Origin: Solibacillus sp. FSL H8-0538
GTDB taxonomy: Bacteria > Bacillota > Bacilli > Bacillales_A > Planococcaceae
NCBI RefSeq assembly: GCF_038003525.1
Contig: NZ_JBBOPI010000001.1
Location: 2,719,001-2,783,000, forward strand
Reading direction: 5' to 3'
DNA length: 64,000 bases
The position numbers and the translations under genes are program-made. The notes under the pieces were generated by a model. The model made no database searches. It was not told the DNA's origin and worked only from the letters and a program-made list of their open reading frames with translations. Shown here one piece after another: positions 54,986 through 64,000 of the stretch (position 1 is its first letter; the number at the start of each line of letters is the position of its first letter).

Positions 54986-55797
54986 TGTTCATCTTGCTCC
55001 TTCTTAACTTTGTTTTTCGCTAATATAAAAATGGGTTCGAATTCGCCGTTTTCGTATACGAAAGAAAGCGACGTAATCGGCACAGCTCCGACAGTAAAGA
55101 AATGCATAGTCATCTGCGCTAATACATCATACCCTACTTCGTTGCGAATATCACCAATAATTAACACATCCTGATGCGGTACAGAAACGGTCATATCCCC
55201 TTCAATTTGAGCCGCCATTTCCTTTAGGAATGTATCATTTAGAATGCGACTCGCATCATACCCATCATTATGATTGAGAAAATAAAAAACATTGCCGCGC
55301 ACTTCATCACGCTTCGTAACTGTCGGTAACTTCTTCACTGAAAAACGTGCAGCTTCACGAATTTGGTCGGCTGTGACATTTAGCTTTGGTAACATTGATT
55401 CGTCGATTAAGCGATATGTCGTGCCAAGATCAAGCGCGTAAAAAATGCGTGTTTCTGCTGTATGATCGGTTGTAACGAACACATGCCCTTCATTTGACTG
55501 TTGCGGGAATGACGTTGAACGAATAATCGGATACATGAGCGAAAGGTCCACAAACCCTTCAGACTGCTCACGCGCCATCGCTCGAAATGTTTGCTCAATT
55601 GTGTAAACAACCTCTTCAATGGCAGCTTCTTTTTTCGTTGTATATTTCGCCAAAATTTCAGGGAGTGAAATATCCATACCCTGCCCCAGTGTTTTATGAT
55701 CAAGACGAACTTTATCTGTCTTCTCGTCAAAAGACCAATCAAATAGTTCCTCGCCAAGGCGTTTTTTTAACTCTGCAACTAATTGCGGTGATTCCAT
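54982..55797 (-). CDS. ytpQ: YtpQ, DUF1444 family protein
   Basis: Conserved Bacillales protein of unknown function, 271 residues. The start chosen is the ATG at 55797 (MESPQLVAELKKRLGEELF) after AAAGGAGTG; the longer frame is not needed. Motifs seen include YPIIRSTSFPQQ, HTAETRIFYALDLGTTYRLID and DVLIIGDIRNEVGYDVLAQM. It overlaps ytpR by four bases, so the pair is likely an operon in the known ytpPQR order. No catalytic motif is evident. Confidence 0.85.
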   Translation of the reverse strand: MESPQLVAELKKRLGEELFDWSFDEKTDKVRLDHKTLGQGMDISLPEILAKYTTKKEAAIEEVVYTIEQTFRAMAREQSEGFVDLSLMYPIIRSTSFPQQSNEGHVFVTTDHTAETRIFYALDLGTTYRLIDESMLPKLNVTADQIREAARFSVKKLPTVTKRDEVRGNVFYFLNHNDGYDASRILNDTFLKEMAAQIEGDMTVSVPHQDVLIIGDIRNEVGYDVLAQMTMHFFTVGAVPITSLSFVYENGEFEPIFILAKNKVKKEQDEQ

Positions 55798-55921
55798 TTG
55801 TGTCACTCCTTTTCTAGACATTAGAAAAACGGCCCACATAAGTGAACCGTATAAAAGCTATTGCTATTGTATTTTATTGTATCAAAAATTCGTAGTAATT
55901 GTAGTAAATGGCACTTAAATG

Positions 55922-56440
55922 CTACTTAGAAATGTGTACAGAACGAACGATTTCCATCATTTCAGCAAGCTTGGCATCAATCTTTTTATCGGCAGATAGT
56001 GTCGTCATCTTCACACCACCGATACTCACTACTAATTCGTACTGTTCTTCGGAATGCTTTACAACCGCTGAAAAACCAAAAGCCCCATTTGTTTCAAATG
56101 TTTGCTCCTGAATAACACCATGTGCTGTATCACTCATTAAAATTTCGTAAAGAAGTTTGCTATCTTGATTTTCATTTGTATTAACGAATAAAATGTATGA
56201 ATCTTTTTCTTTCGTTAAAGTAAAGTTCAGTTCATCTAGTCCTTGTTCAATTGTAAAGCCCTTTGGCAAATATAAATCAATATTGGCAATTGTTTTATTC
56301 GATGCTACAGGTGTTTCTTCAAAAGTTGTTTGTGCACTTGCAATCCCGATCGACACTTGCTCTTCGACCGATTTCCCACAACCTGCTAAGCTTAGTATAG
56401 CAAGTCCGATTAATATTCCATGAATCCATTTACGATTCAT
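55922..56440 (-). CDS. Putative lipoprotein
   Basis: A 172-residue protein with a lipoprotein signal: basic start MNRKW, hydrophobic core ILIGLAILSL and lipobox LAGC, giving acylated cysteine at residue 21. The rest is soluble, probably outside the membrane; it resembles small YtpP-neighbour lipoproteins only loosely and I do not recognise a domain. The ATG is followed by a normal RBS (GGGGG) and the frame is open. It is a single gene on the minus strand between ytpQ and the DUF84 gene. Confidence 0.75.
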   Translation of the reverse strand: MNRKWIHGILIGLAILSLAGCGKSVEEQVSIGIASAQTTFEETPVASNKTIANIDLYLPKGFTIEQGLDELNFTLTKEKDSYILFVNTNENQDSKLLYEILMSDTAHGVIQEQTFETNGAFGFSAVVKHSEEQYELVVSIGGVKMTTLSADKKIDAKLAEMMEIVRSVHISK

Positions 56441-56650
56441 CTTATTCCCCCACTTTCTTTACCACAATTTATTTTAAAAGGTGCTACAGGTAGTTGCAAA
56501 TGACTTGACTTCCATGTTATACAAATTCAAAAATTTAGCTTCATAATTTACGGTTATTTTCTAAGCGGTGTTTTTACCAGCCACCCACTCTGCAAGGAAC
56601 GGGTGTAGTTAGTTTTTACTACTAATCTTAATTTTACAAAAAACACAATA

Positions 56651-57187
56651 TTATTTATCAGAACCATTTTCTAAAAACAGTACTTGTCCTAGAAGCAGTT
56701 TGACAATGTGCTCGAACATTTCTTTACGGTCAATAAGTCCATTAGTAAATATGCCAATTGCACCTGAATGCTGACGAATATTTTCTTTATGTGTAAACGC
56801 GTCCATTACAGGGCCAAGCTCTTTTCCCGCGCGTAGTTGAACTGCAATTTCTTCGGGTAATATAAACTGTGCACCCGCTGCGCTAATAACCGTACCATCT
56901 TTTAATGCAACGGCGCCCCAATTACAACAGTACATTTGCCCGTCAACTTCGTGCACGCCACCTTCTAATCCGAAATTTAAATCAGCTGCCGTAGCTGTCA
57001 AAGTATGATTCGCACGATTAATCGCACCTTGTCTCGTTTCATACTGAGTAGATGGTTGCGCTGATACGCCGGATGTCACATCGCAATGTACGAATTCCAC
57101 ATTTTCATAATAAGCTCGGAGGATCTTTTCTACGGCTGCGGTTTTTGCCTTATTATGCGTTCCAATTGCTACTAACAAATTGATCAT
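56651..57187 (-). CDS. DUF84-family inosine/xanthosine triphosphatase
   Basis: House-cleaning nucleotide phosphatase related to YjjX that removes non-canonical ITP/XTP. The 178-residue protein has LLVAIGTHNKAKTAAVEKIL at the start (cf. NPxK of ITPase), SGVSAQPSTQYETRQGAINRA, DLNFGLEGGV near residue 73 and MDAFTHKENIRQHSGAIGIFTNG near the C-terminus. Enzyme assignment rests on the family; the start ATG follows GGGGAG. Confidence 0.82.
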   Translation of the reverse strand: MINLLVAIGTHNKAKTAAVEKILRAYYENVEFVHCDVTSGVSAQPSTQYETRQGAINRANHTLTATAADLNFGLEGGVHEVDGQMYCCNWGAVALKDGTVISAAGAQFILPEEIAVQLRAGKELGPVMDAFTHKENIRQHSGAIGIFTNGLIDRKEMFEHIVKLLLGQVLFLENGSDK

Positions 57188-57425
57188 CTCCCCTATAATC
57201 CCTAATTATTATAAGTCATTCTTATTCGCCATGTGAATAGTAAAAAAAGGTACACTGGGCAGCAACAAAAAGAAAGAGCTAATACTCCCCTAAAAATACC
57301 TTAGTTTACGATTATCAGTTAGTTGATTATGTATTCATCACTTTGTACTAGCGCACATACATTGCGCTGAATAACATGGTTTCTACCATTATACTAAAAT
57401 ACAGTAAATGCAGGTGCTGGGCCCC

Positions 57426-57676
57426 ATGATTTCAAATTCAAAAACCCTTAACCTAAGTCCATACATTGCGATTTTGAGATCGTTATGCCAAAAGATCACA
57501 TGCTTCGCCAAATCAATGAACTTGTTGAGTTTCCGTTTATTTTAGAAGAGTTAAAAACAAACAATTATTTAGACAATGGACGGAACGCGATTCCCCCTAT
57601 TGGTGTTTTTAAGTACTTATTATTAAAGGCGATTTATGATGTTCCAGACGTTGATTTATTTGGGCTACTCAATTAG
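57426..57676 (+). pseudogene. IS1182 transposase remnant
   Basis: The sequence reads MISNSKTLNLSPYIAI in one frame and, after a frameshift near 57480, PKDHMLRQINELVEFPFI and DNGRNAIPPIGVFKYLLLKA in the next. These match the first ~85 residues of the intact IS1182 transposase at 32154-33614. The copy then stops and has no second half, so it is an old, dead fragment. Confidence 0.85.
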
Positions 57677-57723
57677 AAAGCAATCCCACCTAACTTAGAA
57701 CCCCAACACCCTATCCAAAACGT

Positions 57724-57799
57724 AGAGAAATCCGGACAACTCTCGCTAAATAACTGTCGACATTCACAGTCCATTAACGAAAGCGCCGGATTTCTCACA
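57724..57799. other. Long inverted repeat, possible terminator or mobile-element end
   Basis: GAGAAATCCGG and CCGGATTTCTC form a perfect 11-bp inverted repeat enclosing about 54 bases. It lies between the IS1182 remnant and the M42 peptidase stop. Confidence 0.5.
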
Positions 57800-57822
57800 A
57801 CTAAAAAGCAATAATTATTTAA

Positions 57823-58899
57823 TTACACATTTGAACGGATGGATTCAATTGTTGAACGGTCCGCGGATTTTACTAATTTCACAAGTAATTCTTTTGCCGC
57901 AGCGTAGTCGTCTACGTGAATCATTGACGCGGATGTATGAATATAACGCGAGCAAATTCCGATTACCGCTGATGGAATACCGTCATTTTGCGTGTGTACT
58001 TTCCCAGCATCTGTCCCACCTGGTGATACGAAATATTGATACGGGATATTGTTTGATTCTGCTGTATCTAAAATAAATTCACGCATACCTCGGTGTGTCA
58101 CCATCGTACGGTCAAAAATACGCAGTAACGGACCCTGCCCTAGCTGACCGAATTCATTTTTGTCGCCGGATGTATCATTTGCTGGTGAAGCATCCAGTGC
58201 GAAAAATAAATCCGGCTGAATCATGTTCGCAGACACAGCCGCTCCGCGCAGGCCAACTTCTTCCATTACGTTAGCTCCTGAGTATAGGTGGCTTGCCAGT
58301 TTTTCATCTTTTAACTCTTTTAATAGCTCAATTGCAAGACCACAGCCGTACCGGTTATCCCATGCTTTGGCCATAATCTTTTTCGGATTGGCCATTGGAG
58401 TAAATGGGCAAATAGGTATGATGGATTGGCCCGGACGAACACCCATCGCTTGTGCATCTTCTTTTGAATCTGCCCCAATATCAATGAGCATATTTTTCAT
58501 TTCCATTGGCTTCGCGCGTTCTGCATCTGTTAGTAAGTGCGGCGGGATTGAAGCAATTACACCTGGAATTTCACGATCTTTTGTATAAACCGTCACGCGC
58601 TGTGCAAGCATTACTTGGTTCCACCAACCGCCAAGTGTTTGGAAACGAATCATTCCATTATCAGTAATTGAAGTAACCATGAATGCCACTTCGTCCATAT
58701 GACCCGCGACTAAAATTTTTGGGGCATTTGCCTCTTCCGCTTTACGTACACCAAAAATCCCGCCAAGACGATCTTGTACAATTTCATCTGCGTATTTTTC
58801 TAATTCAGTGCTCATAAAGCTACGGACAGCACGTTCATTGCCTGGTGCACCTGGTAATTCAGTTAACGTTTTAAACATTTCTAATGTTTCTTTATTCAC
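57823..58899 (-). CDS. ytoP: M42-family metallo-aminopeptidase (YtoP)
   Basis: Two-metal glutamyl-type aminopeptidase. The 358-residue protein has the metal ligands in [12 protein letters not shown] (His/Asp), [28 protein letters not shown] (Glu pair), and [15 protein letters not shown] near the C-terminus. The start is the GTG at 58899 ([20 protein letters not shown]) after GGGGTG; a longer frame upstream is not supported. It is divergent from ytzB, as in Bacillus. The substrate preference for Asp/Glu is inferred from the family. Confidence 0.9.
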   Translation of the reverse strand: MNKETLEMFKTLTELPGAPGNERAVRSFMSTELEKYADEIVQDRLGGIFGVRKAEEANAPKILVAGHMDEVAFMVTSITDNGMIRFQTLGGWWNQVMLAQRVTVYTKDREIPGVIASIPPHLLTDAERAKPMEMKNMLIDIGADSKEDAQAMGVRPGQSIIPICPFTPMANPKKIMAKAWDNRYGCGLAIELLKELKDEKLASHLYSGANVMEEVGLRGAAVSANMIQPDLFFALDASPANDTSGDKNEFGQLGQGPLLRIFDRTMVTHRGMREFILDTAESNNIPYQYFVSPGGTDAGKVHTQNDGIPSAVIGICSRYIHTSASMIHVDDYAAAKELLVKLVKSADRSTIESIRSNV

Positions 58900-59041
58900 G
58901 TAAGACACCCCGTTATTTATAATATTCTGCCATCTTATTATACCATATTCTTCAATCGGTATTTCGCAAATCGAATTTCTCCTTTTTACACAAAATTCGA
59001 TGTATGTTAAAGTAAAAATAAGTACAAGGGAGGGAAATACT

Positions 59042-59359
59042 ATGAAATTAAAAGATTTCATGTTAGGCGTAGTAACTGGATTAGCAGCAGCAGTTGTTAT
59101 TAAAGAAGTAAGCGAACGCGTATCACCTTATTTATCTGCAAATGATGTGTTAAACAATATTAAAGCAGAATTTAAAAAGCAATCTCCAATCGATGGTTCT
59201 TGGATTTATATGAAAACAGAAAACTTTAAAAATGGCTTTATGGAAGTACCGGTTTATCGCGGAGGCATTTCACGTATGTCAGACGGCGAAATGGAAACAT
59301 TTGAATTCGCTGCCGACGCACGTTCTGGGTCTGTGTTGGAGTTAGTGAAAGTAGGATAA
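59042..59359 (+). CDS. ytzB: YtzB, small PepSY-type protein
   Basis: A 105-residue protein starting at an ATG after AGGGAGGG. The N-terminal helix ([15 protein letters not shown]) is hydrophobic and could be a membrane anchor; the rest has two short beta-strand regions like PepSY domains ([21 protein letters not shown]). Function unknown; PepSY proteins often inhibit peptidases, which fits the divergent M42 peptidase next door (inference). Confidence 0.78.
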   Translation: MKLKDFMLGVVTGLAAAVVIKEVSERVSPYLSANDVLNNIKAEFKKQSPIDGSWIYMKTENFKNGFMEVPVYRGGISRMSDGEMETFEFAADARSGSVLELVKVG

Positions 59360-59367
59360 ACGTTTTA

Positions 59368-59410
59368 GACTGCATCAAACGTGATTTTTCACTTTTGGTG
59401 CAGTTTTTTG
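59368..59410 (+). terminator. Terminator of ytzB
   Basis: CTGCATCAAACGTGA pairs with TTCACTTTTGGTGCAG and is followed by a six-T run. Confidence 0.85.
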
Positions 59411-59439
59411 ATTGAATGAACGTACTATTACATCCACAT

Positions 59440-59476
59440 GAAAAAGAGCGCCCTCGAATTCCTCCGAGGGCACTCG
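59440..59476 (-). terminator. Terminator of ytnP
   Basis: GAGTGCCCTCG pairs with CGAGGGCGCTC (one wobble) and, on the minus strand, T bases follow. Confidence 0.8.
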
Positions 59477-59484
59477 ATCAGCTA

Positions 59485-60348
59485 TTAAAATGTAATTGCC
59501 GCTTCATTCGAACGTTTCAAGCTATCAATTACTTCCTTACCTGTAGCATCCCACTGAATCATGCGGTAATAGGCATCATGATAGAAAATAAACTTATAGC
59601 CGTTCGCTAATGCTTCCTTCAAAATCTTTTCTTTAGCAAATACACTGGTCATCGGATAATCATCATATGCGAGTACCCATAACGGATTTTGATGCGCATG
59701 TGTTGGCATAATATCTGCCATATGTAGTGCGACCTCACCATTTTGCTCCAGGCGAATGATAGCATGTCCGTCACTATGACCACCTGTGTGAATCATCGTA
59801 ATGCCTGGTGCTACTTCTAGTTCCCCATCAAATGTTTTCACTAAATGCTGTACCGGCTCCCAGTTTTCCTTCCAGTACGTATTACGTGAACGAATATTTG
59901 GGTTGCGCATTTCATCCCATTCAACCTGCGTCGTGTAAATCTGCGCCTTCGGGAATACCGGAACAAGCTCGTCCCCCTCCCAGCGTGTCAATCCACCTGC
60001 ATGATCAAAATGTAAGTGCGTCATAAAAATCGCATCAATGTCTTCTGGCTTCATGTCGAGTTGCGCCAAACTTTGTTCAATTGATGACTCTTCAGAAACA
60101 CCATAATTACGCAATTGCTTTTCGTTTAACTTACCAGCGCCTACACCCGTATCAATTAAGTAGTTTTTACCTTCATATTGAATTAACATCGGCTCGCATG
60201 CTAACTCGATTTGGTTGTGCTCATTTACCGGATATTTGCGTGACCAAAGTGCTTTTGGCACTACCCCAAACATGGCCCCGCCGTCTAGCGCGGTTACCCC
60301 GCCATTTAACCAAGTTAGTTTCATATTGTGAAATACGAATGAATCCAT
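59485..60348 (-). CDS. ytnP: MBL-fold lactonase (YtnP-like)
   Basis: Metallo-beta-lactamase-fold hydrolase of 287 residues, related to B. subtilis YtnP, which hydrolyses acyl-homoserine lactones. It has the zinc motif [11 protein letters not shown] near residue 110, a further His in [12 protein letters not shown] near 190, and an Asp in HMADIMPTH near 210. The ATG follows GGGGGAG. The role in quorum quenching is known for the B. subtilis protein and inferred here. Confidence 0.88.
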   Translation of the reverse strand: MDSFVFHNMKLTWLNGGVTALDGGAMFGVVPKALWSRKYPVNEHNQIELACEPMLIQYEGKNYLIDTGVGAGKLNEKQLRNYGVSEESSIEQSLAQLDMKPEDIDAIFMTHLHFDHAGGLTRWEGDELVPVFPKAQIYTTQVEWDEMRNPNIRSRNTYWKENWEPVQHLVKTFDGELEVAPGITMIHTGGHSDGHAIIRLEQNGEVALHMADIMPTHAHQNPLWVLAYDDYPMTSVFAKEKILKEALANGYKFIFYHDAYYRMIQWDATGKEVIDSLKRSNEAAITF

Positions 60349-60368
60349 TCATTTCTCCCCCTCGTGCA

Positions 60369-61016
60369 TTAGTTTGTTTTAAATTGACATTCTAAACGAT
60401 AAATGGGCTGCCCCAATGATGAGAACTTTTCTTCATATTCTGTCATAACATTATCTTCTGGCATATTGGCATGTAAATCCAGAGATACATATTTTAATGC
60501 CATACCATACTCATTCATGCTCACTAAAGAATACTCAAAAAGGCCACGATTATCTGTTTTAAAATGAACTTCACCGTTTTCAATTAGAACATTTTCATAT
60601 AATTTCAGGAAGCCCTCGTGCGTTAAACGACGCTTTGCATGGCGGATTTTCGGCCAAGGATCCGAGAAATTCAAGTAAACTCTGGTAACATCGCCTTTTG
60701 CAAAATAGTCTTCAAGTTTTGCACCATTGACCTTTAGGAGGCGCAAGTTTGCAGGTTTTTCAGCTTCCACAATACGCTCTAGTGCGCATACAATGACACT
60801 ATCAAATAGTTCAATACCAATATAGTTAATATCCGGATTTTGACGCGCCATTCCAAGTACGAATTGGCCCTTCCCAGTTCCTACTTCAATATGAACCGGG
60901 TTGTCGTTACCAAATACAGCCTTCCAGTTGCCTTTAAAATCTTCAGGATTTGGAATAATTACGTCTTGATGCGCGTTAATATATTCTTCTGCCCATGGTT
61001 TATGTCTTAATCTCAC
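60369..61016 (-). CDS. trmB: tRNA (guanine-N7)-methyltransferase
   Basis: Methylates G46 of tRNA at N7 using SAM. The 215-residue protein has the SAM-binding [28 protein letters not shown] and the catalytic [14 protein letters not shown] motif. Its C-terminus matches the short TrmB of Firmicutes. Start ATG follows GAGGAAC. It sits near ytnP, as in B. subtilis. Confidence 0.94.
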   Translation of the reverse strand: MRLRHKPWAEEYINAHQDVIIPNPEDFKGNWKAVFGNDNPVHIEVGTGKGQFVLGMARQNPDINYIGIELFDSVIVCALERIVEAEKPANLRLLKVNGAKLEDYFAKGDVTRVYLNFSDPWPKIRHAKRRLTHEGFLKLYENVLIENGEVHFKTDNRGLFEYSLVSMNEYGMALKYVSLDLHANMPEDNVMTEYEEKFSSLGQPIYRLECQFKTN

Positions 61017-61097
61017 TTGCTAGTTCCTCTTTTCTATGTTGTACGTTGAAAATTATTATATCTTAAAAATCGATTTTCCGCTTTTATTCATGCATTT

Positions 61098-62021
61098 TTA
61101 TTTCGCTAAATGCCAAGCCTTCTTTTTCACTGTAAAGTCGAGCTGTTGTGGGCCTTTCCCAAGCAGCTGTTTTTCACCATCTGCATGGCATAACAGGTCA
61201 GCGTCAAATTGCAATGTAAATGCTTCACTACTTAGCTGCGTTATTTCTTTGAAGTTTGTATGCTTTGCAAAAAAGACCGTTCCAAAAATGAGCAGGAGTT
61301 TCCATTTTGATATTTGATTGACAATCGTTAATTCAAGAAAACCATCGTCTGTTTTTGACGTCGGGGAAAGATTCATGCCCCCGCCAAAATAAGGTTGATT
61401 GCTCACTGTCGCAAACCACACGTTTTGATACGTTTTCTTTTGACCATTCTGTAAAATACATATTTCAAATGTTTGAAACGTCATTAACGTACGCACAACA
61501 TAGTATACATAGCTTAATTGACCAAGACCAACCTTATTTAATCGATTCTTTAGACGGGATTCATTGGCAGTTATTCCAACAAAGGCATCAAAGCCAACCC
61601 CGCAATTGTTCACAAATACACGTTTCTGCTGATTATGTTGAACGATGCCATAATCCCGAGCATCTGTTATAGGATTCAATACGAAATGCTCAATGTCCCG
61701 AGCATGTGTAAAAGTAGAAAAGCCACGTGCAAAATCATTGCCAGAGCCCGCCCCTACGACGCCAATATAAACAGACTGGTACTGCGCAGCTCCGTTTACT
61801 ACTTCATGAATTGTTCCGTCTCCACCAATCGCAATAATGCATGCCTTGTCTCCAATATCCTCCGCTTGTTGGGCAATGGCTTGAGCGAGCTCAAACGCAT
61901 GACCGCGATGCTGCGTCCAATGCACATCATAAGAAAGCGTTAACTCCCGCTGAAACTTTGTCCATATTTTTTTGCTCTTTCCATTGCCTGCATATTCATT
62001 AATAATAAAATGCAGCCGCAA
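61098..62021 (-). CDS. ytlR: Diacylglycerol kinase-family lipid kinase (YtlR-like)
   Basis: Lipid kinase of the DAGK_cat family, 307 residues. The nucleotide loop IAIGGDGTIHEVVNG near residue 62 and VVGAGSGNDFARGF near 88 are conserved, followed by a C-terminal beta-rich domain ending with FDADLLCHADGEKQLLGKGPQ. Its four-base proximity to the next gene suggests an operon. The lipid substrate (diacylglycerol or other) is not determined. Confidence 0.87.
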   Translation of the reverse strand: MRLHFIINEYAGNGKSKKIWTKFQRELTLSYDVHWTQHRGHAFELAQAIAQQAEDIGDKACIIAIGGDGTIHEVVNGAAQYQSVYIGVVGAGSGNDFARGFSTFTHARDIEHFVLNPITDARDYGIVQHNQQKRVFVNNCGVGFDAFVGITANESRLKNRLNKVGLGQLSYVYYVVRTLMTFQTFEICILQNGQKKTYQNVWFATVSNQPYFGGGMNLSPTSKTDDGFLELTIVNQISKWKLLLIFGTVFFAKHTNFKEITQLSSEAFTLQFDADLLCHADGEKQLLGKGPQQLDFTVKKKAWHLAK

Positions 62022-62024
62022 GCG

Positions 62025-63017
62025 CTAGTCCTTTTTCTTCTCAACGTTCCAAATATCACGGTTAAATGATGTCGTTTGGACCGTTTTTAAAATTGTTTGT
62101 GAAGCGCGGATTTGCATATGTTTCATTGGAGAGGCGGTTTTCTTTAAGTTTAGCATCCATTCTGGAAATTTACGTTTATCAATAAACTGCATCCCGTACG
62201 CGGAACCAGGATAATCAATATAGCCATTACGTGTTAGTAATACCTTTTTAATCGGCATTTCAACGTCCTCCTGTACAAATAGCTGCGTAATGATCGATTC
62301 CATTCGATTTAATTGAATCATTGGATTAAGCAGTTTTTTTTCATTTTTGCCGACTTTTTTAACCCAAAATCGTTCGCTACTACCGACGTAAACAGCTTGA
62401 TCCTCCTGTTCAAGTACGGTAACACAAATACATTCTGTAGGTGTCATAATAATGATGTCTAATTCAATCGGCGCCTTTTTCAAACGTAAAATCGGATAAT
62501 AAAAAATCAGGTAATTATCCGGTAATGTTTGTAGCATTGAACGTAGTAAGGTATCACGCATATATTTCGGATCCACGTACGATTTTTCACGCAACGTTGA
62601 GCTCGCCCATTTCATTTGAAAATGGAAAAATTGATCAATAAACATTTTCTTTAATTCTTCTAATGTTTTTGGATTATATACTATATTCGGCTCAAAATGT
62701 AACGTGGTTTCTTCTTCTAAAATATATTCCTCTGCGCTTGTTAAATCATCCGTAACATCAACCGATTCAATATCTTCCGCCTCTTTTGCTTGGCGTAGTG
62801 GGAAAAACTTTTTCAAAAAAGAATACTTAGGTTTATGTATCGTTTCCTCTTCTTCTGAATCTACATGTTCCCAACGTGGAATTTCTTCACCTGTTTGCCA
62901 CTGATATCTAACACGATCCCATTGGCCTTTTTTCAATCGAATAAATTGTGTAGGATAGCGCGCCAAATCGATTTGGTAGCGTGAAATATAATCTTGAATC
63001 TTTACTAACTGAGCCAT
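62025..63017 (-). CDS. NERD-like domain protein of unknown function
   Basis: A 330-residue protein with a NERD-type core: PIELDIIIMTPTECICVTVLEQEDQ followed by a tryptophan/lysine-rich block and NPMIQLNRMESII, typical of nuclease-related domains. The N-terminal 90 residues are charged and contain acidic clusters (DSEEEETIHKPK). No transmembrane helix is visible. Whether it cuts nucleic acid is unknown. It precedes the lipid kinase gene closely. Confidence 0.7.
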   Translation of the reverse strand: MAQLVKIQDYISRYQIDLARYPTQFIRLKKGQWDRVRYQWQTGEEIPRWEHVDSEEEETIHKPKYSFLKKFFPLRQAKEAEDIESVDVTDDLTSAEEYILEEETTLHFEPNIVYNPKTLEELKKMFIDQFFHFQMKWASSTLREKSYVDPKYMRDTLLRSMLQTLPDNYLIFYYPILRLKKAPIELDIIIMTPTECICVTVLEQEDQAVYVGSSERFWVKKVGKNEKKLLNPMIQLNRMESIITQLFVQEDVEMPIKKVLLTRNGYIDYPGSAYGMQFIDKRKFPEWMLNLKKTASPMKHMQIRASQTILKTVQTTSFNRDIWNVEKKKD

Positions 63018-63080
63018 TTCTATCTTCTCCCTATTTTTCCCTAGTTGTCATTGTGATTCATATTTTACATGAGCGCGCTA

Positions 63081-63114
63081 AAAAAAAATAGAGGACTGCA
63101 CGTATGCAATCCCC
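63081..63114 (-). terminator. Terminator of dat
   Basis: GGATTGCA pairs with TGCAGTCC around CATACG-type loop and, on the minus strand, runs into a nine-T tract just downstream of the dat stop. Confidence 0.8.
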
Positions 63115-63133
63115 AAAAACTGTAATTTAATTA

Positions 63134-63985
63134 TTAAGAACGGATACCTGTTGGAATTTTTGTATCGAATTGCACTTGTAATTTACGTGTCCATTCACCT
63201 GGTTGTCCGCTACCAATTACTGTTCCATCTACTTCAATAATCGGCGTTACTTCAGATGTTGTTGATGACACGATTAGCTCGTCCATTTCAAGTGCCTCAG
63301 TTGTTGTAAATGCTTCTTCTTTCACCGGAAGCCCAATTTCTGCAGCACATTTTAAAATAACCGCGCGTGTAATACCATTTAAAATTAAATTATTTGCTGG
63401 GTGTGTGTAAAGAACGCCATCTTTAATACCATAAATATTTGAAGATGAGCCTTCAGTAATTGTTCCATCACGGTGCAGAATCGCTTCATAGCAACCTTTT
63501 TCATGTGCTTCTTGTTTTGCTAAAACAGCACCTAAAAGATTAAGTGATTTGATGTCGCAACGTAACCAACGAATATCGTCGACGAATGTTGCTTTAACGC
63601 CCGATTCAAAGTTAGCTACTGGACGCGGGTTCTCCTTCGCACTTCCTGATAACACGGGTGGCACATCTAATCCAGGGAAAATGTGATTACGTGGCGTTGC
63701 GCCACGTGTAATTTGGAAATATATATGACCTGTACCAAGATTATTTGCTTCTACTAATTCGTGAAGTAATTGATGTAATTTATCCTTAGTATATGGAATT
63801 GTTAAACGGATTTTTTCTGCGCTTGCATAGAAACGGTCTACGTGCTCTTCAGCAGTAAATAACTCTCCGTTATAGACTTTAACTACTTCGTAAATACCGT
63901 CACCGAACTGGTAACCTCGGTCCTCTTTATTTACTACGATTTCTTCATCCGCTACAATGCGGTCATTCCATAAGCTATAAGCCAT
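63134..63985 (-). CDS. dat: D-amino acid aminotransferase
   Basis: PLP enzyme of the fold-type IV branched-chain transaminase family that interconverts D-alanine and D-glutamate, supplying D-Glu for the cell wall. The 283-residue protein contains DRGYQFGDGIYEVVKVYNGE, the PLP-lysine region DIRWLRCDIKSLNLLGAVLA, EGSSSNIYGIKDGVLYTHP and TSEVTPIIEVDG. It resembles the well-known D-aminotransferase of Bacillus sp. YM-1 throughout. Start ATG at 63985 is 15 bases from the window edge; its ribosome site is only partly visible. Confidence 0.93.
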   Translation of the reverse strand: MAYSLWNDRIVADEEIVVNKEDRGYQFGDGIYEVVKVYNGELFTAEEHVDRFYASAEKIRLTIPYTKDKLHQLLHELVEANNLGTGHIYFQITRGATPRNHIFPGLDVPPVLSGSAKENPRPVANFESGVKATFVDDIRWLRCDIKSLNLLGAVLAKQEAHEKGCYEAILHRDGTITEGSSSNIYGIKDGVLYTHPANNLILNGITRAVILKCAAEIGLPVKEEAFTTTEALEMDELIVSSTTSEVTPIIEVDGTVIGSGQPGEWTRKLQVQFDTKIPTGIRS

Positions 63986-64000
63986 CTACACTCATCCATC

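Overview
The window looks like a core chromosomal segment of a low-GC, spore-forming Gram-positive bacterium of the Bacillales, probably a Planococcaceae/Lysinibacillus/Solibacillus-type organism (inference). Supporting signs are a small acid-soluble spore protein gene with a sigma-G-like promoter, SftA, EzrA, CcpA, AcuABC, a T-box tyrS leader and gene order close to the Bacillus subtilis ytcI-to-ytnP region. Most genes lie on the minus strand.

Region by region: 0-11.7 kb holds sppA (partial), ytcI-like acyl-CoA synthetase, sspA, thiI with its cysteine desulfurase partner, ezrA, hisJ, a GAF/fRMsr gene, dgcP and rpsD. 11.9-17.5 kb is more accessory: iron alcohol dehydrogenase, a Yip1 membrane protein, a membrane-anchored PstS-like protein, a GntP permease and a broken GntR regulator. 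17.5-31.4 kb holds tyrS with a T-box, a class A PBP, argCJBD, acsA and divergent acuABC.

31.5-41.7 kb is the most striking part: a type II Wadjet (jetABCD) anti-plasmid defence operon placed between acuC and ccpA. It is visibly decayed. jetD is split inside its Toprim domain by a complete 1,872-bp IS1182-family element with an 8-bp target duplication, and jetC carries one in-frame TAA that separates its Walker A half from its signature/Walker B half. Restoring both sites on paper gives proteins of about 1,357 and 425 residues.

41.7-49.2 kb holds ccpA, a MarR regulator, a short-chain dehydrogenase pseudogene carrying a 254-bp MITE with IS1182-like ends, aroA(G), an FtsA-like ATPase, ytxH and ytxG. 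49.3-64 kb holds murC, sftA with tandem repeats, ytpR, ytpQ, a lipoprotein, a DUF84 phosphatase, an IS1182 remnant, an M42 peptidase, ytzB, ytnP, trmB, a lipid kinase, a NERD-like protein and dat.

Two repeat layers overlie the genes: a ~90-bp two-hairpin intergenic repeat found at least seven times, always in the same orientation, and GC-rich palindromic repeats, one inside the IS, one inside the MITE and one alone. The metabolic genes connect through acetate activation (acsA, acuABC), its global regulator CcpA, arginine and aromatic amino acid synthesis; the envelope genes (ezrA, PBP, murC, sftA, FtsA-like) connect through cell division and wall synthesis.
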